Positions 9,326 through 18,263 of a stretch of DNA of 64,000 nt are shown piece after piece. How positions within the stretch are numbered: position 1 is the first letter of the stretch; each line of letters begins with the position of its first letter. This stretch comes from Gammaproteobacteria bacterium (GTDB lineage: Bacteria > Pseudomonadota > Gammaproteobacteria > Xanthomonadales > SZUA-36). The notes below the pieces were generated by a model. The model saw nothing but the letters and a program-made list of their open reading frames with translations. It searched no databases and was not told where the DNA came from. The stretch lies in the NCBI GenBank assembly GCA_021772915.1, contig JAJFLB010000023.1:62001-126000 (forward strand), in the 5' to 3' direction. The translations under genes were made by a program, and so were the position numbers.

Positions 9326-9706
9326 TCAATTCTTGGCTTGGTTCGCCTTGTAAGCCCGAACCGCCACATTAAACATCTCCGCGACGCGCTCTTCCATGTC
9401 TACTGAATAATTATGGGCGTTGTTAATCGCCGCACGGTTGCCATCTGACAATTCATCGCTCCTCGCATCATGGCCAATACACTTGCGGTAGACTTCCATA
9501 TCCGCCTGGAAGCCCTTGACCCCTTTTTGCGCCTTGATAAGATCATCATAGACAGGAGTCTCCGGTATGGGTGGTGGGGCTGACGGCAAATTACAGGCCT
9601 GCGCTTCCAGCGGCAGTACCACCATGCTTCCGTCTTTTGTCTCTTCCTTTGCCAAAACCGGCAAAGAGATCACCAATACCAGTGCTACAAAAATACTTCT
9701 TTTCAT
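9326..9706 (-). CDS. Small secreted hypothetical protein
   Basis: The start at 9706 gives a 126-residue protein with a clean signal peptide (MKRSIFVALVLVISLPVLAK) and a GTAGGTGATG ribosome-site region just upstream; the open frame extends 81 codons further upstream but without a recognisable domain. The mature part is hydrophilic, with two Cys (EAQACNLPSAPP and YRKCIGHDA) that could form one disulfide and a helical, charged C-terminus. I do not recognise a family. It is the distal gene of a minus-strand group below the cupin gene. Confidence 0.75.
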   Translation of the reverse strand: MKRSIFVALVLVISLPVLAKEETKDGSMVVLPLEAQACNLPSAPPPIPETPVYDDLIKAQKGVKGFQADMEVYRKCIGHDARSDELSDGNRAAINNAHNYSVDMEERVAEMFNVAVRAYKANQAKN

Positions 9707-9815
9707 TACATCACCTACTTTTTCAAAACTGCCCGGGCCTGTTGACACCTGCCACGTCGCATTGTTCCTGTTCCGGGGAAATGGATTTGTGTTGAATCCA
9801 CTCATTGCCGGGGTT

Positions 9816-10316
9816 TTACTCACCATCCCAATAATCAGCCATATCAGCCTGACCACGTATGATAAAACGCATGGCCTCAGGTTTTCCATCCCCTTGTGCC
9901 GGGAAATTTGCCAACACACCGGTTTTATCCGAATCAGGGTACTCTGCAATCTCCGGCCACATCATAGTGCTGACCGCCAGGTATTTCAGCTCTTTTGTTT
10001 CCGAGGTGTTGATAAACTGGCGTGCGGTTGCGCGCCCACCTGGCGGGCAGGCAACGACGTCGCCCGTACGTACAGGATGAGTCTCATCACCAATGCGGAC
10101 CTCGCCCGCGCCTTCCAGAATAAAAAACATTTCCTCGTTCACACGATGGCTGTGGAACGGAAACGCCCGTTTTCCGGGTGCCAGTACCGTCACGTTGTAA
10201 CCCAGCTTCTGGGCACCAATTTTTGCTGAAATCGCCCCCATTTGGGCATCGAATCGATCACCGTGGGACCAGGGTTGATATTCAAGATCGTCGATATTGA
10301 GAATTTGCGTTGGCAT
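9816..10316 (-). CDS. Cupin-domain protein
   Basis: The 166-residue protein has both conserved cupin motifs: FPFHSHRVNEEMFFILEGAGE (HxH...E metal ligands) and PPGGRATARQFINTS. Such single-domain cupins bind a metal in a beta-barrel and may be dioxygenases, isomerases or sugar-binding proteins; the exact role is not readable. The start at 10316 (MPTQILNIDDLEYQPWSHG) is preferred because the upstream open frame is the out-of-frame shadow of the neighbouring methyltransferase gene. It starts 13 bp after that gene, which suggests co-transcription. Confidence 0.85.
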   Translation of the reverse strand: MPTQILNIDDLEYQPWSHGDRFDAQMGAISAKIGAQKLGYNVTVLAPGKRAFPFHSHRVNEEMFFILEGAGEVRIGDETHPVRTGDVVACPPGGRATARQFINTSETKELKYLAVSTMMWPEIAEYPDSDKTGVLANFPAQGDGKPEAMRFIIRGQADMADYWDGE

Positions 10317-10329
10317 GGTCGGTCTCCTG

Positions 10330-10782
10330 TCAGATCCAACGTCTGACTTTTGCTTTGTAGTCCAGGTATTGTGGGCCAAAGGCCGCTTCAAGAAAGCGTT
10401 CTTCACCCAGCACGAAACGATTGCGTATAACCACGATGAACAATGGAATCGGTAACATTGCACCAACACTCCCCAGCAATGCTGCGACACCGAACAGTAT
10501 GAGAAACATACCCAGATACATCGGGTTGCGGGTAACCCCGTATAGGCCGCCGGTAACCAGGGTTGTTGCTTCTTCAAATGGCACGATGCCCGTGCCCACT
10601 TTCTTGAACAGATCCGCTGAAATGGCGGCAATGACAATACCGAGAATTATCGGGATAACACCGAAATAAGCAATGGGTGGGTCAATGTATTGCAGGACCG
10701 GAAAGTAGCCCTGCATCAGCCACATCAGCAAGAGTGCAATAAACAGGTAAGCCGGTGGAACGATCTTGCGTTTTACCTCCAT
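10330..10782 (-). CDS. Isoprenylcysteine carboxyl methyltransferase-like membrane protein
   Basis: The 150-residue integral membrane protein has about four hydrophobic helices and the ICMT/PEMT signature: VTGGLYGVTRNPMYLGMFL, then a hydrophobic stretch and a GEERFLEAAFGPQYLDYKAKVRRW tail that closes the SAM pocket. Bacterial members methylate small or lipid substrates, mostly unknown. An ATG at 10782 is preferred to a TTG two codons upstream. It lies directly upstream of the cupin gene. Confidence 0.85.
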   Translation of the reverse strand: MEVKRKIVPPAYLFIALLLMWLMQGYFPVLQYIDPPIAYFGVIPIILGIVIAAISADLFKKVGTGIVPFEEATTLVTGGLYGVTRNPMYLGMFLILFGVAALLGSVGAMLPIPLFIVVIRNRFVLGEERFLEAAFGPQYLDYKAKVRRWI

Positions 10783-10837
10783 ACACAAAAATCCATTCTA
10801 GGCTTAACCGCGGATACCTCACGGCAGCGTGTTCGCA

Positions 10838-11275
10838 TCAACTTGTCCAGTGGCTGGCCTTTGCCTTTGCCGCCAGTACGACAAGATAAATAGCGACAAT
10901 GGCGACCATCACGGGCATGACCATGCCGCCTGGCCCAAACACATCGAAAGACTCGCTTATAAAGAAGGAATGAAACATTTGCACCAACACACCTGCCAGC
11001 GACAGTTTCAAAAACAAGCCGGCCAGGCTTCTTCTTAGTAGCAACAAAACACAACCCAATGCTCCACCGCTAACTGCAATCGCAAATGCAGCAATGGCCC
11101 ACGTGGGTGTATTTTCAATTAACCCACGATCTACCTCAGACAGAGCTGCAAGCATTTCCGGACTCATAGTGACCTGGTTGATATAAGCGACAACACCCAT
11201 GAGGTTCCAGACCAGGAGCACGATGACTATGACCGTGAACCAGCCCGGTGCTTTGCTTTCCAATGCCTGAGACAT
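10838..11275 (-). CDS. Four-helix integral membrane protein, unknown function
   Basis: This 145-residue protein is almost entirely membrane: helices near residues 11-31, 57-80, 83-105 and 118-137, with a polar loop after helix 1 (NQVTMSPEMLAALSEVDRGLIE). A GGAGGAAAT ribosome-binding site precedes the ATG at 11275. Similar small proteins are usually annotated only as membrane proteins of unknown function. It sits between SirB2 and the methyltransferase on the same strand, with no further clue to role. Confidence 0.8.
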   Translation of the reverse strand: MSQALESKAPGWFTVIVIVLLVWNLMGVVAYINQVTMSPEMLAALSEVDRGLIENTPTWAIAAFAIAVSGGALGCVLLLLRRSLAGLFLKLSLAGVLVQMFHSFFISESFDVFGPGGMVMPVMVAIVAIYLVVLAAKAKASHWTS

Positions 11276-11330
11276 GATTTCCTCCAGATTTCTTTTATTC
11301 GCCCAATGCGCCTAACTATAGCTGTCTGTT

Positions 11331-11717
11331 CTAAAAGTGGACCAACCATCCCATTGCCGACCTGGATAAGGCCACGGATGCGATATAGGTAAACGTCAGC
11401 AGTCCCAATAGCCAGGCATACAGACGTGTCGTCTTAGTGCGACCCTGACCCAGGGCGACCACACCCAAGCTAATGTACACCAGCAAAGCACCAATTTTCG
11501 CGGCCAACCAGGGTTGGTCCAAAGGTGAGATTTGCAATGACACCGCCATGATAATCGCACTTGCAAGCAACACGGTGTCAACAATATGGGGGAATATCTT
11601 AACCCACCGTTGCTGCAGCAATGCTGAGTCTCGTAGCGCCCAGATGCCACGTATGAAAAATCCGCCAAAAGATAAAACCGCACAGCTTACATGGACGATT
11701 TTCAAGACTCCCATCAT
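11331..11717 (-). CDS. SirB2 family membrane protein
   Basis: The 128-residue protein has four predicted transmembrane helices and SirB2 family hallmarks: KIVHVSCAVLSFGGFFIRG near the N-terminus, RWVKIFPHIVDTVLLASA in the middle and WLAAKIGALLVYISLG. SirB2 is named from a Salmonella invasion-gene regulator locus, but the molecular function is undefined. Two ATGs in tandem (11717, 11714) make the start ambiguous by one residue. Confidence 0.88.
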   Translation of the reverse strand: MMGVLKIVHVSCAVLSFGGFFIRGIWALRDSALLQQRWVKIFPHIVDTVLLASAIIMAVSLQISPLDQPWLAAKIGALLVYISLGVVALGQGRTKTTRLYAWLLGLLTFTYIASVALSRSAMGWLVHF

Positions 11718-11748
11718 TCTCTATTCCTTTTCACCTGGTGGTATCGGT

Positions 11749-12225
11749 TTACAGTTCGGCGAGTCGTTGCAGGCTTGCCGCCGGCATCTGCTCTGAACGT
11801 GGGTAGTAACCTTCAAAAGCAGGTGTGCCTGCCGGCAGAATAACCCAGGGTTGTTTTGATGCTGTATAAATATGAATGTCCGGTGGCTGGGTATCCGGGT
11901 TATCCAATGTGCCAACCCGTACAAAGCTCAGCGCGTCACCTGCCCCGGCGTAGTGGCTCCACACGGCAATCTGGCAGGACGGGCAACGCACAACTTTTTG
12001 TCCCTTACCGCTATTGGAAGGTATTTCAAGCTGCACGGGGTCGCCGCTGAGCAGGCTAACGCAACTGGATTCAATCATTGCATTCAGTGCAAAAGCCGCC
12101 CCGGTCTCACGCTGACACCAGCGACAGTGACAGCAATGCACAAAAATCGGCTCACGTGTAAGACGATAGCGGAGCCTGCCACAGGTGCAGCCACCATCCA
12201 GAGTAACAGAATCGATGTCATTCAT
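11749..12225 (-). CDS. GFA-family zinc-binding protein
   Basis: The 158-residue product matches the glutathione-dependent formaldehyde-activating (GFA) fold: GGCTCGRLRYRL, then CHCRWCQRETGAAF and VVRCPSCQIAVWS, giving the Cys clusters that bind two zinc ions. Most members lack proven formaldehyde chemistry, so a generic GFA label is safest. It is on the minus strand between the SirB2 and ABM-domain genes with short gaps. Confidence 0.88.
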   Translation of the reverse strand: MNDIDSVTLDGGCTCGRLRYRLTREPIFVHCCHCRWCQRETGAAFALNAMIESSCVSLLSGDPVQLEIPSNSGKGQKVVRCPSCQIAVWSHYAGAGDALSFVRVGTLDNPDTQPPDIHIYTASKQPWVILPAGTPAFEGYYPRSEQMPAASLQRLAEL

Positions 12226-12252
12226 TCAGGTTGGTCCTCCACAACCACAATA

Positions 12253-12555
12253 CTACTTGTTCTCTTCAGCAAATTCGTAAGTTCTCTTTAATTCGCAAAT
12301 CTCCACACGGTAAGATTTGTACCATTTTGCGCGACCTTTTGCCTGGGCAAGTTTATGTGTGGCATCATTTTTCCAGGCGGCAATCTGTGCTTCACTTTCC
12401 CAGTATGAAATCGCGACTTCCTCATCGCCGTCCACCATGGAGACAAATTCAAGGCATCCGAATTGACTTTTTGCCAGTTTTCGCAACTTTTCGGCTGTTG
12501 CCAAATACTCGTCATCAGGCCTCGCCAGTCTCGCTTTAAATATTACTGCATACAC
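12253..12555 (-). CDS. Antibiotic biosynthesis monooxygenase (ABM) domain protein
   Basis: This 100-residue single-domain protein has the ABM ferredoxin-like pattern: MYAVIFKARLARPDDEY, GCLEFVSMVDGDEEVAISYWESEAQIAAWK and a DATHKLAQ...WYKSYRVEIC ending. It starts with GTG at 12555; the nearby ATG is out of frame. ABM proteins dimerise and may oxidise aromatic substrates or bind heme, but many are uncharacterised 'YdhR/HmoB-like' proteins. No substrate is suggested by context. Confidence 0.82.
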   Translation of the reverse strand: MYAVIFKARLARPDDEYLATAEKLRKLAKSQFGCLEFVSMVDGDEEVAISYWESEAQIAAWKNDATHKLAQAKGRAKWYKSYRVEICELKRTYEFAEENK

Positions 12556-12596
12556 TTCCGGTTTGTCCCTCGCTCATCTTATCCACACATGGCCGC

Positions 12597-13136
12597 TTAG
12601 AAACCTGACCCAGGCTGGCTTAGATATGCAGTCTCTTCAGCGGTCGATTCTCTTCCAAGGACACTGTTGCGGTGAGGATAACGACCAAATCTGGTGATGA
12701 CATCCTTGTGCTTGAGTTCAAATTCCAGGTTGCCCTGAATTTCGTTTTTGCGGAACAACTCTACCGCCAACTCATGTATGGCCAATGATTCACTGTGCAT
12801 AAACGGCATATACAGGAAACTTCTTTGCACTGCGTTTAGTTGCTGGTCTACCCCATGAGATATTGATTCCTGCGCCAGCGCCAGTGACATGGAGTCGTAA
12901 GCGAAAGCCCGCGGCGAGTCTCTGAACATATTTCTCGAGAACTGGTCCAGAACAATAATTTCAGCAAGCCTCCCCGCCGCTGATTCCCGCCATCCAAACA
13001 GCTCGCAGTTTATTGCCCTCCCATGAATATCTGAAAATCGCTCGATCAGCAGAGCATCAAACACAGTATCCTTTTTCCACCAAAAGGACTGATCCAATTC
13101 CTCAAACCAGAACTCAATAACCTGACGATACACCAT
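12597..13136 (-). CDS. DUF924 family protein
   Basis: The 179-residue helical protein has the DUF924 signature: VIEFWFEEL...FWWKKDTVFDALLIERF, then GRLAEIIVLDQFSRNMFRDSPRAFAYD and QRSFLYMPFMHSESL, with a terminal RFGRYPHRNSVLGRESTAEE block. DUF924 proteins adopt a TPR-like fold with no assigned reaction. ATG at 13136 is preferred over a TTG one codon upstream. It is divergent from the DUF4212 gene, with 69 bp between. Confidence 0.88.
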   Translation of the reverse strand: MVYRQVIEFWFEELDQSFWWKKDTVFDALLIERFSDIHGRAINCELFGWRESAAGRLAEIIVLDQFSRNMFRDSPRAFAYDSMSLALAQESISHGVDQQLNAVQRSFLYMPFMHSESLAIHELAVELFRKNEIQGNLEFELKHKDVITRFGRYPHRNSVLGRESTAEETAYLSQPGSGF

Positions 13137-13205
13137 CAATGCCTTTTGTTTTTGTATTCTGAGGGTAGTATAGCGTCTTTGAATTAATCAACTCAGGGGC
13201 CACCC

Positions 13206-13466
13206 ATGAACGAGCAACAAAGAAGATCCGCTTACTGGAAGGCTAACTTGAGGCTGGTTGCATGGTGTCTTGGCATCTGGTTTGTCGTCTCCTACCTGTT
13301 TGGAATCATCCTGGTCGAGCAATTGAATGTCTTCAGTCTCGGTGGATACAAACTGGGCTTCTGGTTTGCCCAACAGGGTTCGATTTTTGTGTTTGTGGTG
13401 TTGATCTTTTTTTACGCCTACCGGATGAACAAACTTGACCGGCAATTCGAAGTGAACGAAGACTGA
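13206..13466 (+). CDS. DUF4212 small subunit of sodium:solute symporter
   Basis: The 86-residue protein has two transmembrane helices and the DUF4212 signature RRSAYWKANLRLVAWCLGIWF, then GGYKLGFWFAQQGSIFVFVVLIFFYAYRMNKLD. It is the obligate small partner of the VC_2705-type SSS transporter encoded next; the two genes overlap by one base (TGATG), implying translational coupling and 1:1 synthesis. The small subunit is believed to help assembly or stability of the carrier. Confidence 0.92.
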   Translation: MNEQQRRSAYWKANLRLVAWCLGIWFVVSYLFGIILVEQLNVFSLGGYKLGFWFAQQGSIFVFVVLIFFYAYRMNKLDRQFEVNED

Positions 13467-15238
13467 TGGACCTGCAAACTCTCACGTACGTCGTTGTCGG
13501 GGCTTCTTTTGCCCTCTACATCGGTATCGCGATCTGGACCAAGGCTTCCACTACACGTGAGTTTTACGTAGCCGGAACTCACGTTCACCCCATCGCTAAC
13601 GGTATGGCAACGGCGGCTGACTGGATGTCTGCCGCTTCCTTTATCTCCATGGCCGGGCTGATCGCATTTCTTGGTTACGATGCCTCCGTATACCTGATGG
13701 GCTGGACGGGTGGTTATGTGCTGCTGGCCCTGCTGCTGGCACCCTACCTGCGTAAATTCGGCAAATTCACGGTGCCCGAGTTCATTGGTGAACGATTCTA
13801 TTCCAGAACTGCCCGCCTGGTTGCCGTGTTCTGTCTGATCGTGGCTTCCATCACTTATGTCATAGGCCAGATGAAAGGCGTGGGTGTAGCCTTTGGCCGT
13901 TTTCTCGAAGTGGACTTTGAAGTTGGTGTGGCAGTGGGTATGGCCGTCGTTTTCATTTACGCCGTTTTTGGTGGCATGAAAGGCATTACCTACACGCAAA
14001 TTGCGCAGTACTGTGTGCTGATCTTTGCCTATACGGTGCCGGCAATTTTTATCGCTCTGAATCTGACAGGCCACGCAATCCCCCAGATTGGCCTCGGTGG
14101 AAATATGTCCGACGGCTCGGGTGTGGCACTGCTCGACAAGCTCGACGAGGTGGTGACCGGTCTCGGCTTCGCTGCGTATACCGAACAAAAGGGAAGTTCG
14201 CTGAATATATTTCTGCTAACGGCCTCCCTGATGATCGGTACGGCGGGCTTACCCCATGTCATCGTGCGGTTTTTTACCGTACCAAAGGTTTCCGATGCCC
14301 GCATTTCAGCTGGTTGGGCACTGGTGTTTATTGCAATTCTTTACACCACCGCACCCGCAGTCGGTGCCATGGCCCGTCTGAACCTGATGAACACTATTCA
14401 AACGGGTGAAGTGGGGGCTGAAGATGGCAACCTGGCGTACGCCCAGCGTCCGGAATGGTTCAAAAATTGGGAAGCCACAGGCTTGCTGAAATTCGAAGAC
14501 AAGAATGATGACGGCCGCATCCAGTACTACGACGACACCAATGCAGAGTTCTCAGCATCTGCAAAGGCCTATGGATGGAATGGCAACGAGATGGTAAAAG
14601 TGGATCGCGACATCATGGTGCTGGCCAACCCGGAGATCGCCAACTTGCCCAATTGGGTGATTGCACTGGTGGCTGCCGGTGGCCTGGCGGCCGCCTTGTC
14701 AACTGCCGCAGGCCTGCTGCTGGCGATTTCTTCGGCCATTTCACATGACTTGCTCAAAGGCATGATCACACCTAACATCTCCGAGAAAAAGGAATTGCTG
14801 GCCAGTCGCATCGCCATGGCGGGCTCCATCCTGGTGGCGGGTTATCTTGGTATGAACCCACCCGGGTTTGCCGCTCAGGTGGTTGCGCTGGCATTTGGTT
14901 TTGCAGCATCTTCGTTGTTCCCGGCCTTGATGATGGGCATCTTCAACAAGAACATGAACCGCACAGGCGCCGTGGCAGGTATGTTGACCGGTCTGACCTC
15001 CACAATAATGTACATTGTCTGGTTCAAGGGCTGGTTTTTCATACCGGGGACCGCGATGGCAGCCAATACACCGGAGAACTGGTTCATGGGCATCTCGCCG
15101 GAGTCTTTTGGCGCGGTAGGTGCATTACTTAATTTTGTTGTAGCGACAGTTGTTGCGAGGTTCACGGCAGCCCCACCGGAACACATTCGGCGTCTCGTAG
15201 ACGATATACGTATTCCCAGGAGCGCCTCAGCGAGTTAG
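13466..15238 (+). CDS. Sodium:solute symporter (VC_2705/ActP-like)
   Basis: The 590-residue carrier has about 12-13 transmembrane helices in the LeuT-type SSS fold and family blocks such as FYVAGTHVHPIANGMATAAD, SFISMAGLIAFLGYDASVYLMG and GLPHVIVRFFTV. A hydrophilic insert around residues 330-375 (DGNLAYAQRP...DKNDDGRIQYYDD) is typical of the VC_2705 subfamily and looks EF-hand-like. Substrates in this subfamily are probably acetate or other short monocarboxylates, with Na+ coupling. The last 12 bases overlap the 3' end of the convergent repeat-protein gene. Confidence 0.93.
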   Translation: MDLQTLTYVVVGASFALYIGIAIWTKASTTREFYVAGTHVHPIANGMATAADWMSAASFISMAGLIAFLGYDASVYLMGWTGGYVLLALLLAPYLRKFGKFTVPEFIGERFYSRTARLVAVFCLIVASITYVIGQMKGVGVAFGRFLEVDFEVGVAVGMAVVFIYAVFGGMKGITYTQIAQYCVLIFAYTVPAIFIALNLTGHAIPQIGLGGNMSDGSGVALLDKLDEVVTGLGFAAYTEQKGSSLNIFLLTASLMIGTAGLPHVIVRFFTVPKVSDARISAGWALVFIAILYTTAPAVGAMARLNLMNTIQTGEVGAEDGNLAYAQRPEWFKNWEATGLLKFEDKNDDGRIQYYDDTNAEFSASAKAYGWNGNEMVKVDRDIMVLANPEIANLPNWVIALVAAGGLAAALSTAAGLLLAISSAISHDLLKGMITPNISEKKELLASRIAMAGSILVAGYLGMNPPGFAAQVVALAFGFAASSLFPALMMGIFNKNMNRTGAVAGMLTGLTSTIMYIVWFKGWFFIPGTAMAANTPENWFMGISPESFGAVGALLNFVVATVVARFTAAPPEHIRRLVDDIRIPRSASAS

Positions 15239-15949
15239 TAGCTCTACCAATGTCTCAACAACGTTTTCGTCTTCAGAATTGGCCATCCAGAACAGGGCCT
15301 GGCGCCTGACTTCACGGGAGTGTTGCTCGTCCTTGGCCAGTTCCAGGAGCATCCGGCCATCAACTTCACCCAGCCAAAAAATGGCTTCCTCAGACAAGGC
15401 ATTGTCCGGTTCCACGGCTAGGGCGTAGAGACGCCGGCCTGCTTCCACACTGCCGTGTAAGGCCAGGGCGTGTAAGGCGGACTCAGCCGCCGCGCCTCGT
15501 GCAGGGCTTCGAGCCGTTGCGTCCAGCCACTCCAGTCCCACACTGTTGTCAATTGAGCCCATCCAGACTACCTGCTCACCGGCTGCGTCTACCGGGCAAT
15601 ATTCACCAACAACACGCATCCTTGCTACTTCCCCCTGTTGAATTTGAGCGTATACGATGACTTTATCCGTCAGTGGCGAATCAGATCTTGTGCCGTAACT
15701 TTCGTGCTTTCGAACCAGAGCACAACCGACTTCGCCCATGCGGTTCCAACGGCCCTTCCAGCAGCACGGTGAACGGACTCCGTCCCGGGCAGGTAGACTG
15801 AAGGCCAACCATTGTCCCTCAGCGAATTTGATCAGTTTTGCGGGGTCAGTGACCGACGTCCTGTCAGTCACTTTCGCATCGTACAATTCGCCCGCCTGGG
15901 CCCAGACGTGGCCGGCCATGAGGATCAACATCGTGGCCAGGTATCTCAT
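15227..15949 (-). CDS. Secreted HEAT-repeat-like protein, distal gene of sigma-factor operon
   Basis: The 240-residue protein has a signal peptide (MRYLATMLILMAGHVWAQAG), a central domain with CCWKGRW and scattered Cys, and a C-terminal helical repeat region (AAAESALHALALHG, EEAIFWLGEVDGRMLLELAKDEQ, REVRRQALFWMANSED) like the HEAT-type repeats of its upstream neighbour. Its ATG overlaps the upstream stop (ATGA), so it is translationally coupled to that gene. It is probably a periplasmic accessory protein of the ECF sigma unit; no enzymatic motif is seen. Its 3' end overlaps the convergent symporter gene by 12 bp. Confidence 0.82.
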   Translation of the reverse strand: MRYLATMLILMAGHVWAQAGELYDAKVTDRTSVTDPAKLIKFAEGQWLAFSLPARDGVRSPCCWKGRWNRMGEVGCALVRKHESYGTRSDSPLTDKVIVYAQIQQGEVARMRVVGEYCPVDAAGEQVVWMGSIDNSVGLEWLDATARSPARGAAAESALHALALHGSVEAGRRLYALAVEPDNALSEEAIFWLGEVDGRMLLELAKDEQHSREVRRQALFWMANSEDENVVETLVELLTR

Positions 15950-17493
15950 CCCTTGTTCTCCAGCAAATCGAACAGGTATTGGTCAGTTTCTTCAGAGTCA
16001 ATCACCATCAGCATTTGTAGCATTTCACGTTTCAGCTCGGAGTTAGTCTCCCGCTTTAACAACCCCAACAGACCCGGAGCATCGTCTAATATCATCATGT
16101 ACTCAATGACGGCTGTTTTCTCCTCATGGGACATTTCTGGATATAGTGTGACCAGATTCTTGCCGACTTCTTTGTCTCCGCTAATGGCAAGGGCCTGAAT
16201 AACCGCAATGCGCAACTCCTCTCCCTGTTCAGTTCTCAACAGGTCATTCAAACCCTGGGTATCATCTGCAATCGCCATGGCCTCTATTACGGCAATACGA
16301 GTCTCCTGATCCTCCAGGTTGGCATACAGCTCACTCAGCTCCGCCGTTGCACCCATTATTCCCAGCACCTCAACTGCCTGGTGTTGCAGCTCCGTATCAG
16401 ATTCTGTCCGCAAGATGGTCAGCGCCAGCTCACCCGCGCTATCCATCATGACCAGTGATTCAAGGACCGCCTTTTTTTCTTCTTTGGATTGAGCACTTGT
16501 GTAATGCGATTGCATAAACTCGGCCGCATCCTCGCCTTCACTCATTGCAATACCGTAGATGGCTGTCTTACGCAATTCAGGGTCCTTCTCTGTTGCAAGA
16601 ACTTCCCGCAGCAATTCCAGATTCCCTGCTATGGAAAACGCCTCCAGTGCAGCAATCTTTGATTTGCGGTCTTTAAATGTCGGATAGAGTGTCTGCAATT
16701 CCACGGTGGCATCCATGGCACCCATGGCGTAGATGATTTCCCGTTGCAAGTCCGAATTCTGCTCTGTTTTCAGGATATCGAGCAGTGGCGCAACCTCATC
16801 ACCGGCAACATAGGCATGAATTATGGCTTCCTTCACCTCTGCACTGGGCTCCCCTGTGTACAAGCCTGCAAGCAACGCCAGCGAAGACTCTGTACCTGCG
16901 GCACCCAGCATGTGGATGGCATCGATCTGCAAGTCCGTATCACCACTGTCACGGGCAAACTCGACAATCGCTTTTTGGGCCTCCGGCTCCTCGCTCATAC
17001 CCAGTATGAACAGGGCATCACGACGCACACTGTCTGACTTGGAATCACGCAACAATTCCAACACCAAAGGCAGGGCGCGCTCCGTATCCCGTTCCATCAG
17101 CCGTGCCAATGCGAACATGCGTAACTCCTCATCCAGCCCGGCTTCATGCGACTTATCACGCTCGCTCTTTTCTGCATCTTCATGTTCTATCAGCAATACC
17201 TGGGCTTCCTTTAGCCATTCACTACGGGGGTACTTACGGCCCAGGCTTTTTAGCTGACGCTTGGCCTCGTGCTCACGTCCTGCTTTGTAAAGGGCATGGG
17301 CGCGCCAGTACATGGAGGCATCGGCCGTGCTCTTGTCAGTCTCAATAGCTTGTTCAAAATGTTCAGCCGCCTCTGTCCAGTGCTGCTCGCGCAATGCTTT
17401 CTGACCATCCTCATAAGGTGTCTGTGCCATTACCGGCGCTGCCAGCAATATGCCTGTCAGGGTAAATTGTTTAAGTATCCTGTAAATTGACAT
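15946..17493 (-). CDS. Secreted TPR/HEAT-repeat protein
   Basis: This 515-residue protein has a signal peptide (MSIYRILKQFTLTGILLAAPVMAQ), one or two TPR units (YEDGQKALREQHWTEAAEHF, ADASMYWRAHALYKAG) and then roughly ten HEAT/PBS-lyase-type repeats of ~31-36 residues (for example SVRRDALFILGMSEEPEAQ, ELRKTAIYGIAMSEGEDA, ELQHQAVEVLGIMGATAE). ATG 17493 is preferred to an in-frame TTG at 17508. It lies directly below the anti-sigma gene; such sigma/anti-sigma/HEAT operons occur in proteobacteria, and the repeat protein probably binds a periplasmic partner or signal. Confidence 0.88.
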   Translation of the reverse strand: MSIYRILKQFTLTGILLAAPVMAQTPYEDGQKALREQHWTEAAEHFEQAIETDKSTADASMYWRAHALYKAGREHEAKRQLKSLGRKYPRSEWLKEAQVLLIEHEDAEKSERDKSHEAGLDEELRMFALARLMERDTERALPLVLELLRDSKSDSVRRDALFILGMSEEPEAQKAIVEFARDSGDTDLQIDAIHMLGAAGTESSLALLAGLYTGEPSAEVKEAIIHAYVAGDEVAPLLDILKTEQNSDLQREIIYAMGAMDATVELQTLYPTFKDRKSKIAALEAFSIAGNLELLREVLATEKDPELRKTAIYGIAMSEGEDAAEFMQSHYTSAQSKEEKKAVLESLVMMDSAGELALTILRTESDTELQHQAVEVLGIMGATAELSELYANLEDQETRIAVIEAMAIADDTQGLNDLLRTEQGEELRIAVIQALAISGDKEVGKNLVTLYPEMSHEEKTAVIEYMMILDDAPGLLGLLKRETNSELKREMLQMLMVIDSEETDQYLFDLLENKG

Positions 17494-17504
17494 GGTGTCT
17501 TCCT

Positions 17505-18263
17505 TCAAACTGATATTTGCGATTTGCTAAGTTGCTTGTTCATCACACGAACCTTGAATAAAAGTCCGTTTCTGACCTCCTGTTGCATCCGCTCACGGGT
17601 GAGGGGTGAGCCCGTATGTGCTTCATGAGCCAACTCGATCAACAATGGTTCGAGTTCGGCCAGGAAGGCGGCTAATCTATGTTTGCCCTGGGAAGCCGCT
17701 GCTTGCCGGTATAAACGGTTTGCCACCAACATGTCGGTCGCGTATTCGGCTTCACTGGCAGATGATGTGTCGGTATTGGCAAACTGGGTCAATACCAGGT
17801 TGACCTGGCCCAGGTGAGCAGACACCGACTGGTTCAATAGACGTCCGGAGTTTATTCCGGCCTGGGCAAATTCTGTTCCATCCAGCGGCCCCGTAGGGTA
17901 CTGCGCGGGACCCTGCCCGCCATTACGGCCCAGTGTGAATGCCAACACCGCCACCAACATCACCGATAGCGCACCGGCCAGGCTGAATCGTGGTTGGGAG
18001 ACGGATGACAGCCAGGTTTTCCAACGGCTGCCGGCATGGGACTGAACAGTTGTCAGTTGTGGGGAGATTCGTTGCCAGACGGTGGCGCCATAGTCGTCAC
18101 CGCGCGCTGGTGGCTGATAGGCATCAGCCAACCTGAGCTCGTTGCACAGTACGTCAAAACGGGCTGAAAGCTCTTCTGAATCGGCTACCCTTACGGCCAG
18201 CGATGGATCATTGTGCTCGCCGTAAAACAGCAGTATCAGGTCTTCTTCAGTGATGTGTTTCAT
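17505..18263 (-). CDS. Probable transmembrane anti-sigma factor
   Basis: The 252-residue protein starts with an acidic cytoplasmic region (MKHITEEDLILLFYGEH), has one transmembrane helix near residues 94-112 (LAGALSVMLVAVLAFTLG) and a mainly helical periplasmic part. Order of domains, position immediately after the ECF sigma gene and a 4-bp ATGA overlap with it indicate an anti-sigma factor that sequesters the sigma protein. The usual zinc-binding HxxxCxxC motif is absent, so it is a divergent or zinc-free type; this assignment rests mainly on context. Confidence 0.75.
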   Translation of the reverse strand: MKHITEEDLILLFYGEHNDPSLAVRVADSEELSARFDVLCNELRLADAYQPPARGDDYGATVWQRISPQLTTVQSHAGSRWKTWLSSVSQPRFSLAGALSVMLVAVLAFTLGRNGGQGPAQYPTGPLDGTEFAQAGINSGRLLNQSVSAHLGQVNLVLTQFANTDTSSASEAEYATDMLVANRLYRQAAASQGKHRLAAFLAELEPLLIELAHEAHTGSPLTRERMQQEVRNGLLFKVRVMNKQLSKSQISV